Assembly (NCBI GenBank): GCA_949316235.1
Contig: OX438748.1
Location: 11,039,001-11,103,000, forward strand
Origin: Oegoconia quadripuncta
Taxonomy: Eukaryota; Arthropoda; Insecta; Lepidoptera; Autostichidae
Direction of reading: 5' to 3'
Length of the DNA: 64,000 bases
In this document: piece by piece, positions 43,799-55,340 of the stretch
How the letters are laid out: every line of letters starts with the position of its first letter
Numbering within the stretch: the stretch's first letter is position 1
The notes under the pieces: model-generated
Seen by the model: only the letters and a program-made list of their open reading frames with translations
Told to the model about the DNA's origin: nothing
Databases searched by the model: none
Position numbers and translations under genes: made by a program

Positions 43799-44275
43799 AT
43801 ATGAAACTCAAGGGCAAAATTTATAAAACCATCATAAGACCTGTCACCATGTATGGATCTGAATGTTGGGCAATGAAAGAAACTGATGAAAGTAGAATGC
43901 ATGTGGCAGAGATGAGAATGCTAAGATGGATGTGTGGTGTGACTAGAATGGATAAGATCAGGAATGAGTATATCAGAGGAAGTCTAAAAGTGGCGCCAAT
44001 AACAGAAAAGCTGAGGAGTAATAGGTTAGCATGGTTTGGGCACATTATGAGGAGGGATGAAGGGCACGTAACAAGACGAGTGTTAAGTATGAATGTGGAG
44101 GGATACAGAGGTAGAGGAAGACCAAAGAAGGTGTGGGTAGATTGCGTGAGGAATGATATGTATGTGAAAGGGGTGAGTACGGAGATGACGGCTGATAGAG
44201 GAGAGTGGAAGAGGATGACATGTTGTGCCGACCCCACTTAGAGTGGGATAAGGGCAGGAAAATGATGATATTCAA
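43799..44275 (+). pseudogene. 5'-truncated LINE: reverse-transcriptase C-terminal domain
   Basis: The frame encodes about 147 residues of the C-terminal region of a non-LTR retrotransposon protein: IYKTIIRPVTMYGSECWAMK, HVAEMRMLRWMCGVTRMDKI, RLAWFGHIMRRDEGHVTRRV, RGRGRPKKVWVDCVRNDM and a stop after CCADPT. This block (tyrosine-rich RPVxxYGSECW, then LRWMCG and R-GRPKxxW) is widespread in insect RTE-like LINEs. Fingers, palm and endonuclease are all missing, so it is a dead 5'-truncated insertion. The open frame is unbroken, so the insertion is fairly young. Sequence upstream of 43799 shows no continuation, so the apparent start Met is internal. Confidence 0.85.
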
Positions 44276-44439
44276 GAAGTCATAAGTGTCACATGTTAGG
44301 CAATAGAAGAAAACCTGTTTTGACGATTAACGAGTTTAAAAATTATTGACTTATGGTTTGGGATATCTCTGACCACTTTATTTAGGATAAAGATCGTGAA
44401 ATGTCACGATACATCTTTCGTATCTTTACATATCTCTCT

Positions 44440-44575
44440 TTCGTAGGTCTGCTGGAAGAAATTTCATTGTAGAAATAAGCAGAACCTGTTGTGTCGTCTC
44501 TGTTATGTTGTATCTGTATGTTTTTTTTTCTTGTGTGCAATAAATGATAAAATAAATAAATAAATAAAAAATACA
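44440..44575 (+). repeat. LINE 3' tail with AATAAATAAA run
   Basis: gtaggtctgctggaagaaat, ttcattgtagaaataagcag and cttgtgtgcaataaatgata, followed by repeated AAAT units, form a 3'-end type found across lepidopteran genomes. It is not contiguous with the reverse-transcriptase block at 43799. Confidence 0.5.
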
Positions 44576-45238
44576 TAAGGATGTATGGTTCATGATTCAG
44601 TTGGTTCAACTGTACCTATCGGTAGTACCCAAAAAAGTTTTATTTTCGCCTTATTTGCACAAATTCTTCTTTGTCATTTGACTAACCTGTCTGATTTATT
44701 CAGTTGTAATCGCTGTAAACACTCCACCTCTTCATATTATATTCTTATTAGTGTTTTAAATTAAATTAAAAATATAATCTTCATATTAGAAAGTATATAT
44801 TTTGCAGTGAAAGAGATTGAAAACATATTTTTGTTAGTAGCTAGCCCACGTGCGTAGCGGAGTGATGTGATGAGTTATCATTTCAATAACAATAAATGTT
44901 TTTATCTCGCTTTCATTGTTCTCAAAGTTGTTGAGGTGTTTTTGGCGTTGATTTTGATGTCTATACTTACAGTATGTTTTGTTCGTGAACATTAGTGAAC
45001 AATAACATTTGGTTGTCTGTGATAATATTAGCAATATCTGATAGCGCAATGTCCAGAGGAAAAACCGCAAAAAAACATGGGATACACTCTGGGCAGCCGT
45101 CATATAACGTGTCTCCGCTATTCGCGCTATCGCGACGTAGAAACTACAAACATAACCGGTATGTACCTATAGCAATAGTGATTGTGAATATATTCAGGGT
45201 ATCTCAAATCATCGCACATCGGTCGCAGAAGCATCCTA

Positions 45239-45571
45239 GGCCCGCGTATTAATAAACCAATCTCAATACAAGTCTTGAGACTGTATCAACCGAGATGCGT
45301 CTTAAGCAGTTGACGCTATCTCAAGCTCCGACCTATTTTATAAACCAATCTTGAGGTCTACTCAGCTGAGATCACTTCTCAAGTATTCGCCTCAGCGGCG
45401 AATGAATAATAGTCTTGAGTTTCGTTTATTAATACGCGCACCTCTCAAGTGAGTACTGCTTGAGTACGCACGTGCTTTTTAGGTCTTAAGTTAGGTTTAT
45501 TAATCAACACGTTTACTTGAGCCGGTCACCAGACTGTTCTCAATCTTGAGAATGGTTTATTAATACTGGCC
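45239..45571. mobile_element. MITE with GGCC...TATTAATAAACC termini, Harbinger-like
   Basis: The left end GGCCCGCGTATTAATAAACC and the right end (complement) GGCCAGTATTAATAAACCAT pair over about 25 bases with few changes. CTA precedes and TTA follows, compatible with an old TTA target duplication. The interior is full of ctcaag and cttgag words that pair among themselves. Confidence 0.65.
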
Positions 45572-46200
45572 TTAGAGCGATGATGACTAATTCATGACCG
45601 TTGACGTCAGCACACCTCGTGTTAAGTGAAGTTATTGATAATAATAAGAATAATAAGAGCGCAGTGTGTGAAGTTTTCCTTAAAAATAAAACTTGTTTTA
45701 ATTAACTCAAAATGACGCTAAATATTCCCACAGGGAATTTTTAGGGAACACGGTAGAAATTAACCCCCGAAAGTAGTACTTTTTTTAATACATTCAATTT
45801 TCAAAGAAAGAAAACAACCATTCTGTATTGTTTTGTAATCAATGACGGACGTATGTACGATGTATGGTATATGTGATCAAATCTTTCCCAAGCAATTTAG
45901 GACACGAGAGTTATCGCAAGAGGTCGCGGCTAAAACGCATGCATCTTCTCGTTCTTATGTCCGATTTGGAGGTTATCGTTGAACTCGATTATAAAGTAGG
46001 TACATTTTAAAGAATATTTTGTATAAAGAAAACTAATAAACATTGCAGATGAGACTTTATAATGGGTTTAATAATGGCTTGCTTCAACTGTCTACCCTTT
46101 CAATAATTTCTCAATTTTTCTTGACTATAATATTGAATCACGAAATTCAAAAAATCGGTGACATTGAGATTTTGAATTTCACTATTTAATTTTTTATTTT
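45572..46200. other. No recognisable gene
   Basis: AT-rich intron sequence. The words gcacacctcgtgttaagtga near 45610 faintly resemble the family-C tail. Nothing else is supported. Confidence 0.3.
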
Positions 46201-46803
46201 TTAGGGTTCCGTTGTTATCAAGTAACCCTTATATTTTCGCCATGTCCGTCTGTCTGTCCGAGGCTTAGCTTAGAGTCTCTTATTACTAGAAATCTGTAAT
46301 TTGGCATGGATAATACATATTAATATGTATACATATTAATCACGTCGACAAAATGGAAAAATAAAAACTTAAAATAAAGTTTTTTTTTAAGTACTACCTC
46401 ACCTACACCACAGAATACATAATAGTCTTAAACGTAAAGTGGCGATGATATTTTTTATTATGTGGGATGTCATTGGATAGGTCGTACAAATATTAGAGGT
46501 AATCTTAAAACAGTTTTTAGATTCAGGGAACTGATTGCGAAATATTAAGCTTTATAGTGCTTATTTTTGTTAGAGTCAAGTATCCCCCCTCCCCCTGCCA
46601 GCTGAACGTTTGCTTTTGGATACATGAAAACATTCACGGTATATAACTAAGTTAAAAAGAAAACGATTACAGTTAAGTAGGCTTTATAAGTATTTTTGAA
46701 TTTTGAATGTTCATAGTCTCAAACAACAAAAACTCCCCATACTGTGTCGGGCAACTACGGAATCCTACACTGCGCCGGGCCCTACAGTCACTTGGCCGGT
46801 TTT
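46201..46803. repeat. Interspersed repeat with AGGGTTCCGT / GGAATCCT ends
   Basis: Longer relative of 1621-1812: it starts ttagggttccgttgttatca, continues with the gtccgtctgtctgtccgagg tract, and ends ggaatcctacactgcgccgg, cacttggccggtttt. The termini are inverted relative to each other. No frame. Confidence 0.55.
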
Positions 46804-47578
46804 CTCATCTACTTACGTCTTACATCACCCACCATTATTATCGAATTCATAAAATGCTGTAACTGCGACAATGTTTTGAGTCGACGCTGTAGAGGAAAAT
46901 TGCGTAACAATTACTTGGTCTAATGATTGAATATAAAAACGGTGCGTACTATTAATTTTCCGATCTAAGCACAATGGTTGCCGTGGCGTTTAATTATTCA
47001 TATCACGTTAGAAAACCTAGTGAAGCGATAATGGGACGGGAACTCCTTATTATATTTATTTTAAAAGAAGCCTTGGTATTCGTAAATTATGTTGGTTACG
47101 AGCTATAGGGGCTAGAATATTTTCATAATATTTGTTTTCAACCGCATATAAACCGAAGTCACAGATGCGTTATCTATCAGCCTGAAGATTTTGAAGTATC
47201 TAGGTAACTCTTCGCCCCGAAATTCGACAATGCTTATGGCGCCGTAGCATCCGCTAGCCCACCTGTTCTACGTTTTTTGAGGACACCCAATTGCATACCT
47301 TTTACCGTGGTCACGTATAACGGCTAATAGCATATAGGTGTATTGACTAACATTCGTATGTACGAGTACTTATATACATATAACAAAGATAAACAGGATA
47401 CTTTTGACACAAAAACTCTGTGGATCTCTACCAGTGATGAACCAGTGAGGGACTAATTAGGGACGGGGGAAGTACAGTGGTGACATATACCTACGTCACC
47501 TTGTGGGCTCTGAAGTTATACCATATACCTAAGTATACCTATGTTTTTTTGTTTTAAAAGTGCCTCTCCTTGTTCCAG
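46804..47578. other. Intron upstream of the GC-rich exon
   Basis: AT-rich, ending in a polypyrimidine tract and acceptor (cctctccttgttccag). No repeat shared with the rest of the window is seen. Confidence 0.35.
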
Positions 47579-47692
47579 GTCCACTGGGAACTTCGCTTCG
47601 GGCGCAGCGGGGGGCGGGGGCGGGGCGCCGCGCTCCGCCCCCGCCACCCCATTGCAGCTCGAACCTCATCCCCGTCCTGCCAAACATGATAA
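47579..47692 (+). CDS. Gly/Ala/Pro-rich internal exon of the plus-strand gene
   Basis: It is bounded by acceptor ttgttccag and consensus donor gtgagt. Only one frame is open: after completing the Trp codon left by the exon at 17731-18152 it reads STGNFASGAAGGGGGAPRSA, then PATPLQLEPHPRPAKHD plus two bases. The 114-base length is a multiple of three, with the same phase in and out, so it can be skipped or included without changing frame. It is extremely GC-rich (runs of G separated by single C), unlike the surrounding intron, as typical of a disordered linker exon. Protein not recognised. Possible alternative: an independent transcription start nearby that uses this exon. Confidence 0.6.
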
Positions 47693-48710
47693 GTGAGTGT
47701 CTTTAGGTTCTGCTAATTATTATTATGTGCTGGTCCACTACTGATCAAACCGTCTCTCTGTCTACATCTCTCTGTCCAGAACTTTCTCCGACCAGTTGTT
47801 GAGGAACTTATCCAGCTCATCCCGCCATATCCTTTGTCGGTCGCGACGCCTTCTTTCTAAATCTGCCGCATGCCACACGACTTATGGCCAAAATCACCAC
47901 CACCTGGAGCCCACCTTTAGAAAGAAGTTCTGCTAAAAGGAGAAAAATATATTTTGTGGCACAGTCTGAAACATAAAATTTTAAAGTCGGGCATAATAAA
48001 AATTAAGTTTTCTCAGCAAATCATGAATGTTTTATGCAGGCCTCTAAAGGTTTATGTTTCAGACTGTATTTATCACTAATAGAAAGCCCCCGAGAGAAAA
48101 TACTTAACATCCAGATAAACAAACTGACGGTGTCAACACCTTAAATATCTTGGAAACGCCGGCACTACAATTGAAATGGCAGACCCACAGATACTAAGTC
48201 AAAAATGCTTTATTTTGAAGGTACACAGCGTACACTTGAATTAGTAAGATTTTTTAAGCTACTGCTTGTTCAAAAAGCAACTTTCCCCTGAGAAGAGCAA
48301 GCAGGAGACTCGAAGGGTTGCTCCTTTAAAACTGGTTTTTTTGTCACAGAAGGTACCATTTATTTCGTTATTAGATTGTGAAATAGCCTGGTATGCGCAC
48401 GAGCTGCTTACGTCCATGGATCATTATCATTCAAATAGTCTGATATTTTATAAGTTTCTGTATCTTAACTTTTATTAAAAGGAAGATCTTATGTATCACG
48501 GGGAACCTTGTTGAAAAAATAGCACAGCCCTCTGATTGAATTACTGATTTTACGGAGTCGACTGACATGAACTGCAAGTTTATCTTTATTTCTTGTATTA
48601 ACATAAAGGTTATCACATTTTTTCCTAAATGATGCTATAATTTCTTTGACAAATACTCGTATTACTTTTTCAAAAATGTACTGTGGCTAAAAGCTTAGAA
48701 TATTATCTAA
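47693..48710. other. Intron, no recognised feature
   Basis: The words agactgtatttatcactaat and cagtctgaaacataaaattt near 47960-48080 suggest a small local inverted similarity (cataaaatttt with aggtttatgtttcagactg). Otherwise nothing exon-like. The frame at 48266-48478 lacks splice signals. Confidence 0.3.
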
Positions 48711-49173
48711 TCTAATATTATAAATTGCAAAGTTTGGATGTTTGTTTCTTTATTTGTTTGCTTGTTGCTCAATCACGGCGAAACATATGAACGGATTTGG
48801 ATGAAATTTGGTATATAGGTAGAACATACCTGGATAATAAATAATAAATAATAATAATAAATATTTCGGACACTTACACCAATCATCTAGTCCCAAACTA
48901 AGCAAAGCTTGTACTATGGATACTAGATAACGGATAAACATACATAAATATTCATATAAACATCCATGACTCAGGAATAAATGTTCATATTCATCACACA
49001 AACATTTACCCGTCGCGGGATTCGAACCCACAACCGTTTGTTTCACGGACAGGGCCACTATCCACTAAGACAGGATATTTTTCTATCCCGTTATAGTGAG
49101 TAGTTCCCGCGGGATAAACAAATTTCCGCGATAAAGTTATTCCACGCAGGCGAAGCCGCGGGCGGAAAGCTAG
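48711..49173 (+). mobile_element. lep1-like Helitron carrying a SINE
   Basis: The 5' end TCTAATATTATAAATTGCAA leads into GTTT-rich sequence and ttgctcaatcacggcgaaac, then gatttggatgaaatttggta. It resumes after the SINE with gacaggatatttttctatcc and ends gcgaagccgcgggcggaaag followed by CTAG and T. Helitron termini are complete; the original element was about 230 bases. Confidence 0.75.
48834..49067 (-). repeat. SINE family A, inserted in a Helitron
   Basis: Reverse family-A order is complete from the AAT-rich tail through atctagtcccaaactaagca, tggatactagataacggata and catccatgactcaggaataa to the B box gcgggattcgaacccacaac. The outermost head (gacgacc) is missing. The empty Helitron site is seen in the related copy at 50005. 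Confidence 0.8.
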
Positions 49174-49390
49174 TACTCAATATACAAAAGTACTAGCCTA
49201 TAAATGTACAGTTCTAATTTCAAATACCGTTGCGGCTCGTTGCGTTTACGCCACATTTTCCCATGGTACTCTTCTAGTCACGAAGATTTTGATACACTAC
49301 TGCAGAAGACCTCACCATCGTCAAGTTTCATTGATCCTTTCTGTCCGTTTTATTTTCGTATCACATTGACCGATCGTGGTGTTTAATTTT

Positions 49391-49417
49391 GGCTATATAA
49401 AAACTTTTTATATAGCC
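49391..49417. repeat. Perfect 13-base-arm palindrome
   Basis: ggctatataaaaa, a single c, then tttttatatagcc. AT-rich and short, so possibly chance, but exact. Confidence 0.6.
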
Positions 49418-50004
49418 ACCCTTTGCGCTATTGCCACTAGACGTGGCCGAACAACCCTGATCTAGATTTATCACCTAATAGCGGAATTTTCCTGATTGCG
49501 GAGGGTCTATCTATTAAGCATACAACATACATAGGTACATTAGATTTCTGTTTGAAAATGAAACGCAGAAGCTTTAAGAGCAACATTAACTGTATTTTTG
49601 TTTGGCGCCAAATTTAAATACATATTGTTGTCTCACGATTTACTATTAAGATTTTTTGTACCTACATGTATGATAAGGCAAGTAAACTAACGGGCCATCG
49701 CGAAGGGGTCCCACCGTCCACGGACGTCATGATCATGACATTGGGGACAAACATTTTTCAGGTTTGGTTTATTAACATTATATTTAATATTAGGTATAGT
49801 AGATTAGTAAAAAGAATAGAACCAACCCGTCTCTACCCCTGCGTGTCGTAAAAGGCGATTATGGGACTTTCCACCAAAAACCATTTATAGATTTGTACGG
49901 TGGGTATGTTGAAAGTGGAACCGTGGATGTTGTTTTCAAGCTTTAAACTTTTAATGTTTGGAAGACCAAACGCTAATGCTTGAGATACCTCTGAACACCA
50001 TCTA

Positions 50005-50205
50005 ACTAATATTATAAATGCGTCAGTTAGGATGTTTGTTTGTTTGTTGCTCAATTACGGCGAAACGGATGGACGGATTTGGATGAAATTTGGTATATAG
50101 GTAGAATATATCCTGGATTGAGACATAGGATATTTTTTATCCCGATAAAGTGTTCCTGTATCCCGAAACAGTTCCTGCGGGATAAACAAATTTCCGCGAT
50201 GAATT
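50005..50205 (+). repeat. lep1-like Helitron, 3'-truncated
   Basis: aatattataaatgcgtcagt, tgtttgtttgttgctcaatt, gatttggatgaaatttggta and tcctgcgggataaacaaat follow the order of 48711-49173. The GC-rich CTAG end is missing. Confidence 0.65.
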
Positions 50206-50239
50206 TGTCTTATAAAATATTTGATTGATCGGAGATGAG

Positions 50240-50530
50240 GAGAGTAGTGATTATGAGACATATCTTGGAGCCCTATTCCACAAATGAGTGCATGACGTTG
50301 TGCTTTACATGAAGTACAGTGAAACGGTTCGTCACTATTAGGCTGAAACTCTCTTGTATTACACAGAAATATCTAGGCGATATTTCCATTATGTATATTT
50401 CATTTCGAGCTTTACTGCTAACAAAACTTCAAAGATAACGTCAAAAAAATGACGAGATTTGCTCCATTGCTGTACTTATAAATAAGGCGGAAGTGTGAAA
50501 GAAAAGCTTCGTAGAATAAGTTTGACGATG
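50240..50530. repeat. Unclassified interspersed repeat, family L (copy 2)
   Basis: Matches 36463-36760 (ttaggctgaaactctcttgt, ctgctaacaaaacttcaaag, gtgtgaaagaaaagcttcgt). It lies just downstream of the truncated Helitron. Family unknown. Confidence 0.55.
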
Positions 50531-51485
50531 ACTGAAGAAATTTTATCTTTTTTTTCTTATCTTAAAAAAATGTTACCCCATATAGGGTTATGTCGTGACG
50601 TTAATATGTATGTTTACTTGTCCCGTTTTAAACACAGTTTCAATAACTAACCAAAATAGCTAATTTAGGTGAATTATTATCATGCTTCAAATGGTCAGTT
50701 TTTATCTATACAGTGTCGATTATAGAGCGATTATGCTGCCGCGGTGCGGATTGTATCAGTTGTGTTTACGTTCCGACGTAGGCAAAACGTGCTGCCAAAT
50801 GTTTATACGGACATAAATACAGAAACTGGTTATTTTTTACGTTCTCAGCTATGTGACGAGGATTGGCTAGTACAGTATATAACGTTGTGAAATAGTGCGA
50901 CGGGTGATGGATATGTGAGGAAATATGACTCTCCAGGAAGTTGATGAGCCGACCTGGCGGGTGATACGGGCTTTGAATTACCTATATGGTGGAGTTAGGT
51001 ATCTATATTTGCTATTGCTGTGCGTACAAGGGCTTGGTTGGTGATGGATACGAGTAGATTTATGTTAACATGTGATAAAATCGTGTCGTTTCTTTAGTCC
51101 TCTCTCTGGTATATTGAGGACGCAGATCGGAAATAATGTCACGCACGTCAGTAATTACACTGGCTATCTTATCGGTCAACAGAACAGTGTACGATTTGCC
51201 GCCGTGAGAATAGATTTATATATATTCATAATAAACAGCTATGCAGATACTTTCTAGCAAACAATGCAATGTAGGTATCTTATTTGAAACAAAACCTAGT
51301 CGCATTGATTTTTTATGCATTATAAAACTACATATAATAACTCTCTCTCTTCAATTTACGAGCTATGCTATTGTCGGTGGAGGCCTTTCTTTCTTTCTAT
51401 TTTGTCCTAAAATAATTATCATTTTAAAATTTTGAAAACCTTCGGAAGACTAATATCAAATAATAATAATAAGTAATATAGTAAT

Positions 51486-51755
51486 ATCATCCAAGTAAAT
51501 CAAACTACTGTGTTTTACACAGTTTCGAAATATTTAGCTTTTAAGCTAAATATCTTCGAAACGGCTTAAACGATTTTCATCAATGGCTAATAACCTGCCC
51601 CCTCATTTAGTGTTTAATATAAAAAAAACCAAGACCACGCTTACTGAGGTACATCCGGACAAACACTAGACATACACAATACACATACACAATACACAAT
51701 ACACATACACAATGCCGTCAAACACCACCCGTCGTTTTTCGAGGGTTATACAGTC
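51486..51755 (+). repeat. Family F repeat
   Basis: Words aaatatcttcgaaacggctt, aaacgattttcatcaatggc, cctcatttagtgtttaatat and cacccgtcgtttttcgaggg are in family order. A short (acaatacacat)n run at about 51670-51712 replaces part of the tail. Confidence 0.6.
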
Positions 51756-51763
51756 AAAAACAA

Positions 51764-51947
51764 ACGAAATACCCATAGCTCAATTGTTTTAGGTTGGAGT
51801 CGGAAACCTCTATATGTTCCTTGGTAATATTATTTTGTAAATCTTCGCCTGGGCACTGCGCCGTGAGCTTCGAACAATACGTGCCTGGTGTAATGGGATA
51901 AATTTGCTTACGCTACCTCCAACTCCGGCCCAATTGAGTTATTTCGT
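51764..51947. mobile_element. Short element with imperfect inverted ends
   Basis: The left end acgaaatacccatagctcaa, continuing ttgttttaggttggagtcgg, pairs with the complement of the right end (acgaaataactcaattgggc, continuing cggagttggaggtag). There is one small indel and several mismatches. It directly abuts the family-F repeat. No frame. Confidence 0.45.
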
Positions 51948-52197
51948 CTTGTTTTCGATTTTTTTATGGGTAGATATTTATAATCGTAGTTTAGTTTTTA
52001 CATTTTCTTTTTTAAGTTTTTTATTTAGAATTGTTTGATAAAACATTGATAACCATGTTTGAATTTCTTTTGTCGAGATACCTATTTCGAAAGGGCGCTA
52101 GAATTGTTGTCAACTGTGACAAAATGGCTGTTAGCATTTTGTCACAGTTGAGAATCCATATTGGATTTGTCATGACATTAAATTTTTACCGACATTT

Positions 52198-52501
52198 AAC
52201 CGCCTCCGTGGCTCAATGTAAACAACATTGGGTTTACGTTTCGGAGGTCGCGGGTTCGATCCCCAGCGGGGTACATATTTAGTACTTGGTTTGGTTGGTG
52301 GTAAATGTCCGCCTGGCTAGCTGCCGCCAAACAGCAATGTTAATAGCATTGTTGTGTTTCGGTTGTCAGAGATAAGATAGCCAGTCCCCCAAATAAGATG
52401 GGGTGTCCGGGTCAATACGCTACCACCTTCGGCCTCGTCTTCACTTAACATCAGGTGTGATTGAGGTCAAGTGCTAACCCGTTGTGGATAAAAAAAAAAA
52501 C
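52198..52501 (+). repeat. SINE family C, full length with A-tail
   Basis: It starts aaccgcctccgtggctcaat, with a perfect B box gcgggttcgatccccagcgg, and ends aggtcaagtgctaacccgtt followed by tgtggat and eleven A. It lacks the ggtagctagccagg-proximal segment (a short deletion near 52310). Confidence 0.85.
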
Positions 52502-53624
52502 ATGCCCTCCGGGACCAGTACGAATCTATCGACAATTTTGTCCTAGGCTTTTAGGTTGTAGTTCGTACTCAAGTGTAGTAAAGCTATTTCCATAAACAAA
52601 TACCTACATTCGGTAACTTTTTTCTCATCAGCTACGCAGTTTGTGTAAAAACGGATTTGAAAAATTGGTAACATGGTAACGAGAATTCTTTCTTATAATA
52701 TAGTATAGAGGGACGGCCTAAGTGAATTACCTATCGATGTAGATACTTGCGTTGATAAATGCAAAATCGGCCATTTCTGATAAGGCTATATCGATATCGT
52801 GACATGGCATTATTATTATTTACGACAATTGCATTCTACGATAGCCCTAACCCTATTTCAGTTCACAGATATGGGAATTCGCACGTAAATATTATAATAT
52901 GTAGAGGTACCTACATTTCAAATAAGGCGGGTCTTCGTGTGTGAACTTTGAATCCTAAAACCCTTGTGAGGAACTTTGATCCTAAAATTCCTTAATAGCA
53001 ACCACTCGCCAATACATAAACAAATCGCTTTGACGCCGGCGTTAGAGGTCTTCCTGCACTTTACGAGAATAGGTAAACTGTCCCCTTATTGAAGTTACTA
53101 TTGGGTAATGAACTGTTACGCCAACTTCTTCGCCATTGCTTGCATTTGATAATTCAAGCCTTACTTTTGGTCGAATTTGGCAGTTGGCGATACAATTCTT
53201 ATCATTGACGATAGACAATAAGGGTGCTGGTTCTAAGGGGAGTGGAAGGTCTATTATCAAAGAAACAACAATAATGTGTGCTGGCTTTTCTTTTATTTGA
53301 AGGAGCTGGCTTTCTGACTAGGCAAATGGTTAAGTGTCAACGCATCGATGTATAGGGATCCATTCAACTAAACGGCTCCGTGTCAATTATCCTTTTTATT
53401 GAGTGGGGCCTGTTAGGTGATTCAAGTGTGGAATTACCACCTGCTTCGGCATTTCCTCCAATTTACGAGGTTATCAAAAAAACTACCGACTTCAAAATGT
53501 CTCTTGAATCAGTCACTTTTTGGAGTCCTATAAAAACAACAACGTGATCCTATAAAGTATGCCGTGTTTCCTTTTCAGACGACCTGGGGACCAATTGCGC
53601 TATTTTACAACGGTTTTACCATTC

Positions 53625-53850
53625 GAACGGAACGTTTTTCGTTTTGGTTTAGCTTTTAGCTGAAGTAAAAAATGGTATCGCGCTATTTTTTGTGAGCGAT
53701 TACATCGTTGACACTACCAAAGTAAAACCAAAACCAAAATGTTTAGAGCTAACCACGAGTATTAAAAAAAACTAGTTTAATTTCCCTTAAAATGATTAGC
53801 GCGATACGAAATGTGCTTAACGTAACGTTTTTCGTTATAGTTTAGCTTTC
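53625..53850. repeat. 33-base direct repeats around a 160-base segment
   Basis: cgaacggaacgtttttcgtt at 53625 and ttaacgtaacgtttttcgtt at 53819, each continuing with a .ttagctttagctt.. word, are about 85 percent alike. The intervening DNA includes ccaaagtaaaaccaaaacca, partly complementary to the repeats. It resembles the edges of an unknown short element. A family-B SINE begins where it ends. Confidence 0.4.
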
Positions 53851-54118
53851 GTATTAGGTGTAGTGGTTAGAAATGCTCACTGCTGTACCAAAAGGTCGCG
53901 GGGTCGATTCCCGCTAGGGGCATATGTTTGTATGATGAATACGGACATGTGTACCCAAGTTATGAATATTTTTCAGTTATACTATATGTATTTATTTACA
54001 AAAAATAAATGTATCTGGTTAGTATATCAACCATCTGGTATCCATAATACAAGTCAAGTTGCTAAGTGTGGAACTAGATGGCGCTGTGTGATATGTCCAA
54101 TTATATTTATTTTATTTT
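53851..54118 (+). repeat. SINE family B, full length
   Basis: ggtgtagtggttagaaatgc (A-box region), the B box gcggggtcgattcccgctag, catatgtttgtatgatgaat, and the end gtgtggaactagatggcgct. Its 85-codon frame is a repeat by-product. Confidence 0.8.
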
Positions 54119-54177
54119 GAACCCTTAAATATGTTTGTATACACATTAATGAACAACATAATAAATTGTAAATTTTG

Positions 54178-54434
54178 AAAACCCCCCGACAACATTAATG
54201 GAACAAATGATTATATCGTCCAGGTAGATTAGACCAAAAGATAGTGTTAAATGCTAAATATCGTCGAAACGGCTTAACCGATTTCCATCAAACATGGCTC
54301 CACCGCTAGAAAACCTGCTTGCAAATAAACCGCATCCAAATCGGTTCACTCATTTACGAGCTACGGTACCACACACAGACACACATAGTGGTCAAACTTA
54401 TAATACTCCTCTTTTTGCGTCGGGGGTTAAAAAA
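54178..54434 (+). repeat. Family F repeat, best-preserved copy
   Basis: Starts aaaaccccccgacaacatta and ends ttttgcgtcgggggttaaaa, so CCCCCGAC and GTCGGGGG are inverted termini. The middle has atatcgtcgaaacggcttaa and ccgatttccatcaaacatgg. At 257 bases it is the reference for the copies at 5640, 8560, 13333 and 51486. Confidence 0.65.
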
Positions 54435-55340
54435 CAAAAACATAATAATAGTTCAAATTAGTTTAGCTAAAACAAGTAGAGTCGACGGCATGACGACTAA
54501 AGCAACCAGGTAAATATGAACGCAGTGAGACCTTATACTATGAAAGTGGTGCTGCCGCGTATACTAATTGAAGATATTAATTTTATCATAATACTCATTA
54601 TAAATGCAAATAACATACGATACGACTATAAACCGTGACCATTATCATACATTGAAATGTGGTCGCGACCAAAAATGCCAACATTTGTTTCTCTTAATTA
54701 TTTCCAGTATTTTTTACCATAGGTAACTCTACCAACAATATCAGCGGTTCTATAAAAATTGGGCTTGTGTAATTATACTCGATTCATATCGCGTCGGAGG
54801 CGTAGGTTTATCATGTTAAACATCGATATATCTAAGTCCATAAGCTTTGTACTCTATTGAAATTACAGCAATTTTATGCTCAAAATTACCCAAAGTGATT
54901 TATAATTTGCCTTCATCTGTTTTATACTGCCACAGATTTTGTCAGTTACTTCAATGCCCATGCCACGCCGTTGGCTTTGTCCTGTATAATAATCAGCTTA
55001 GGTATAATACTGGATTTCTCTATGAAAGTTATAACCCTCCATTCTTACATAGCATAAGTTCCACGGCTTCCCGAAGCTACACTTCTAAAACTCTACCCTA
55101 TCTACCATAGAATTCCACTGTCTCTTAGATGTACTTCCTAGCCGAAGATTTTTTTTAACTGTGTGGTTGGTTTGTCCGTGGTGATCTCCTTACGCACGTC
55201 ACTCTAAGTATCAATACCGCAATAAATGTTGCTCTTAGTATGTGAAATAATGACACCAAATCTGGCACCGTCAAGGATCATTTTAGATGTGTTATCTATA
55301 CTGAATCACTGTTCTATCAAATGCGCAAAATACAAGGTAA
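54435..55340. other. No recognisable feature
   Basis: Intron sequence. The frame at 54847-55110 is of ordinary composition but has no acceptor or donor at useful positions and no recognisable motif, so I do not call an exon. Confidence 0.3.

Noticed and set aside
43821..44275. Antisense frames opposite the LINE reverse transcriptase
   Set aside because: They are shadows of the sense frame, which has clear homology.
44995..45252. Possible first exon encoding a basic peptide from the ATG at 45049 with a gtatgt donor at 45160
   Set aside because: No promoter, acceptor partner or protein-like pattern beyond basic residues. It could be chance.
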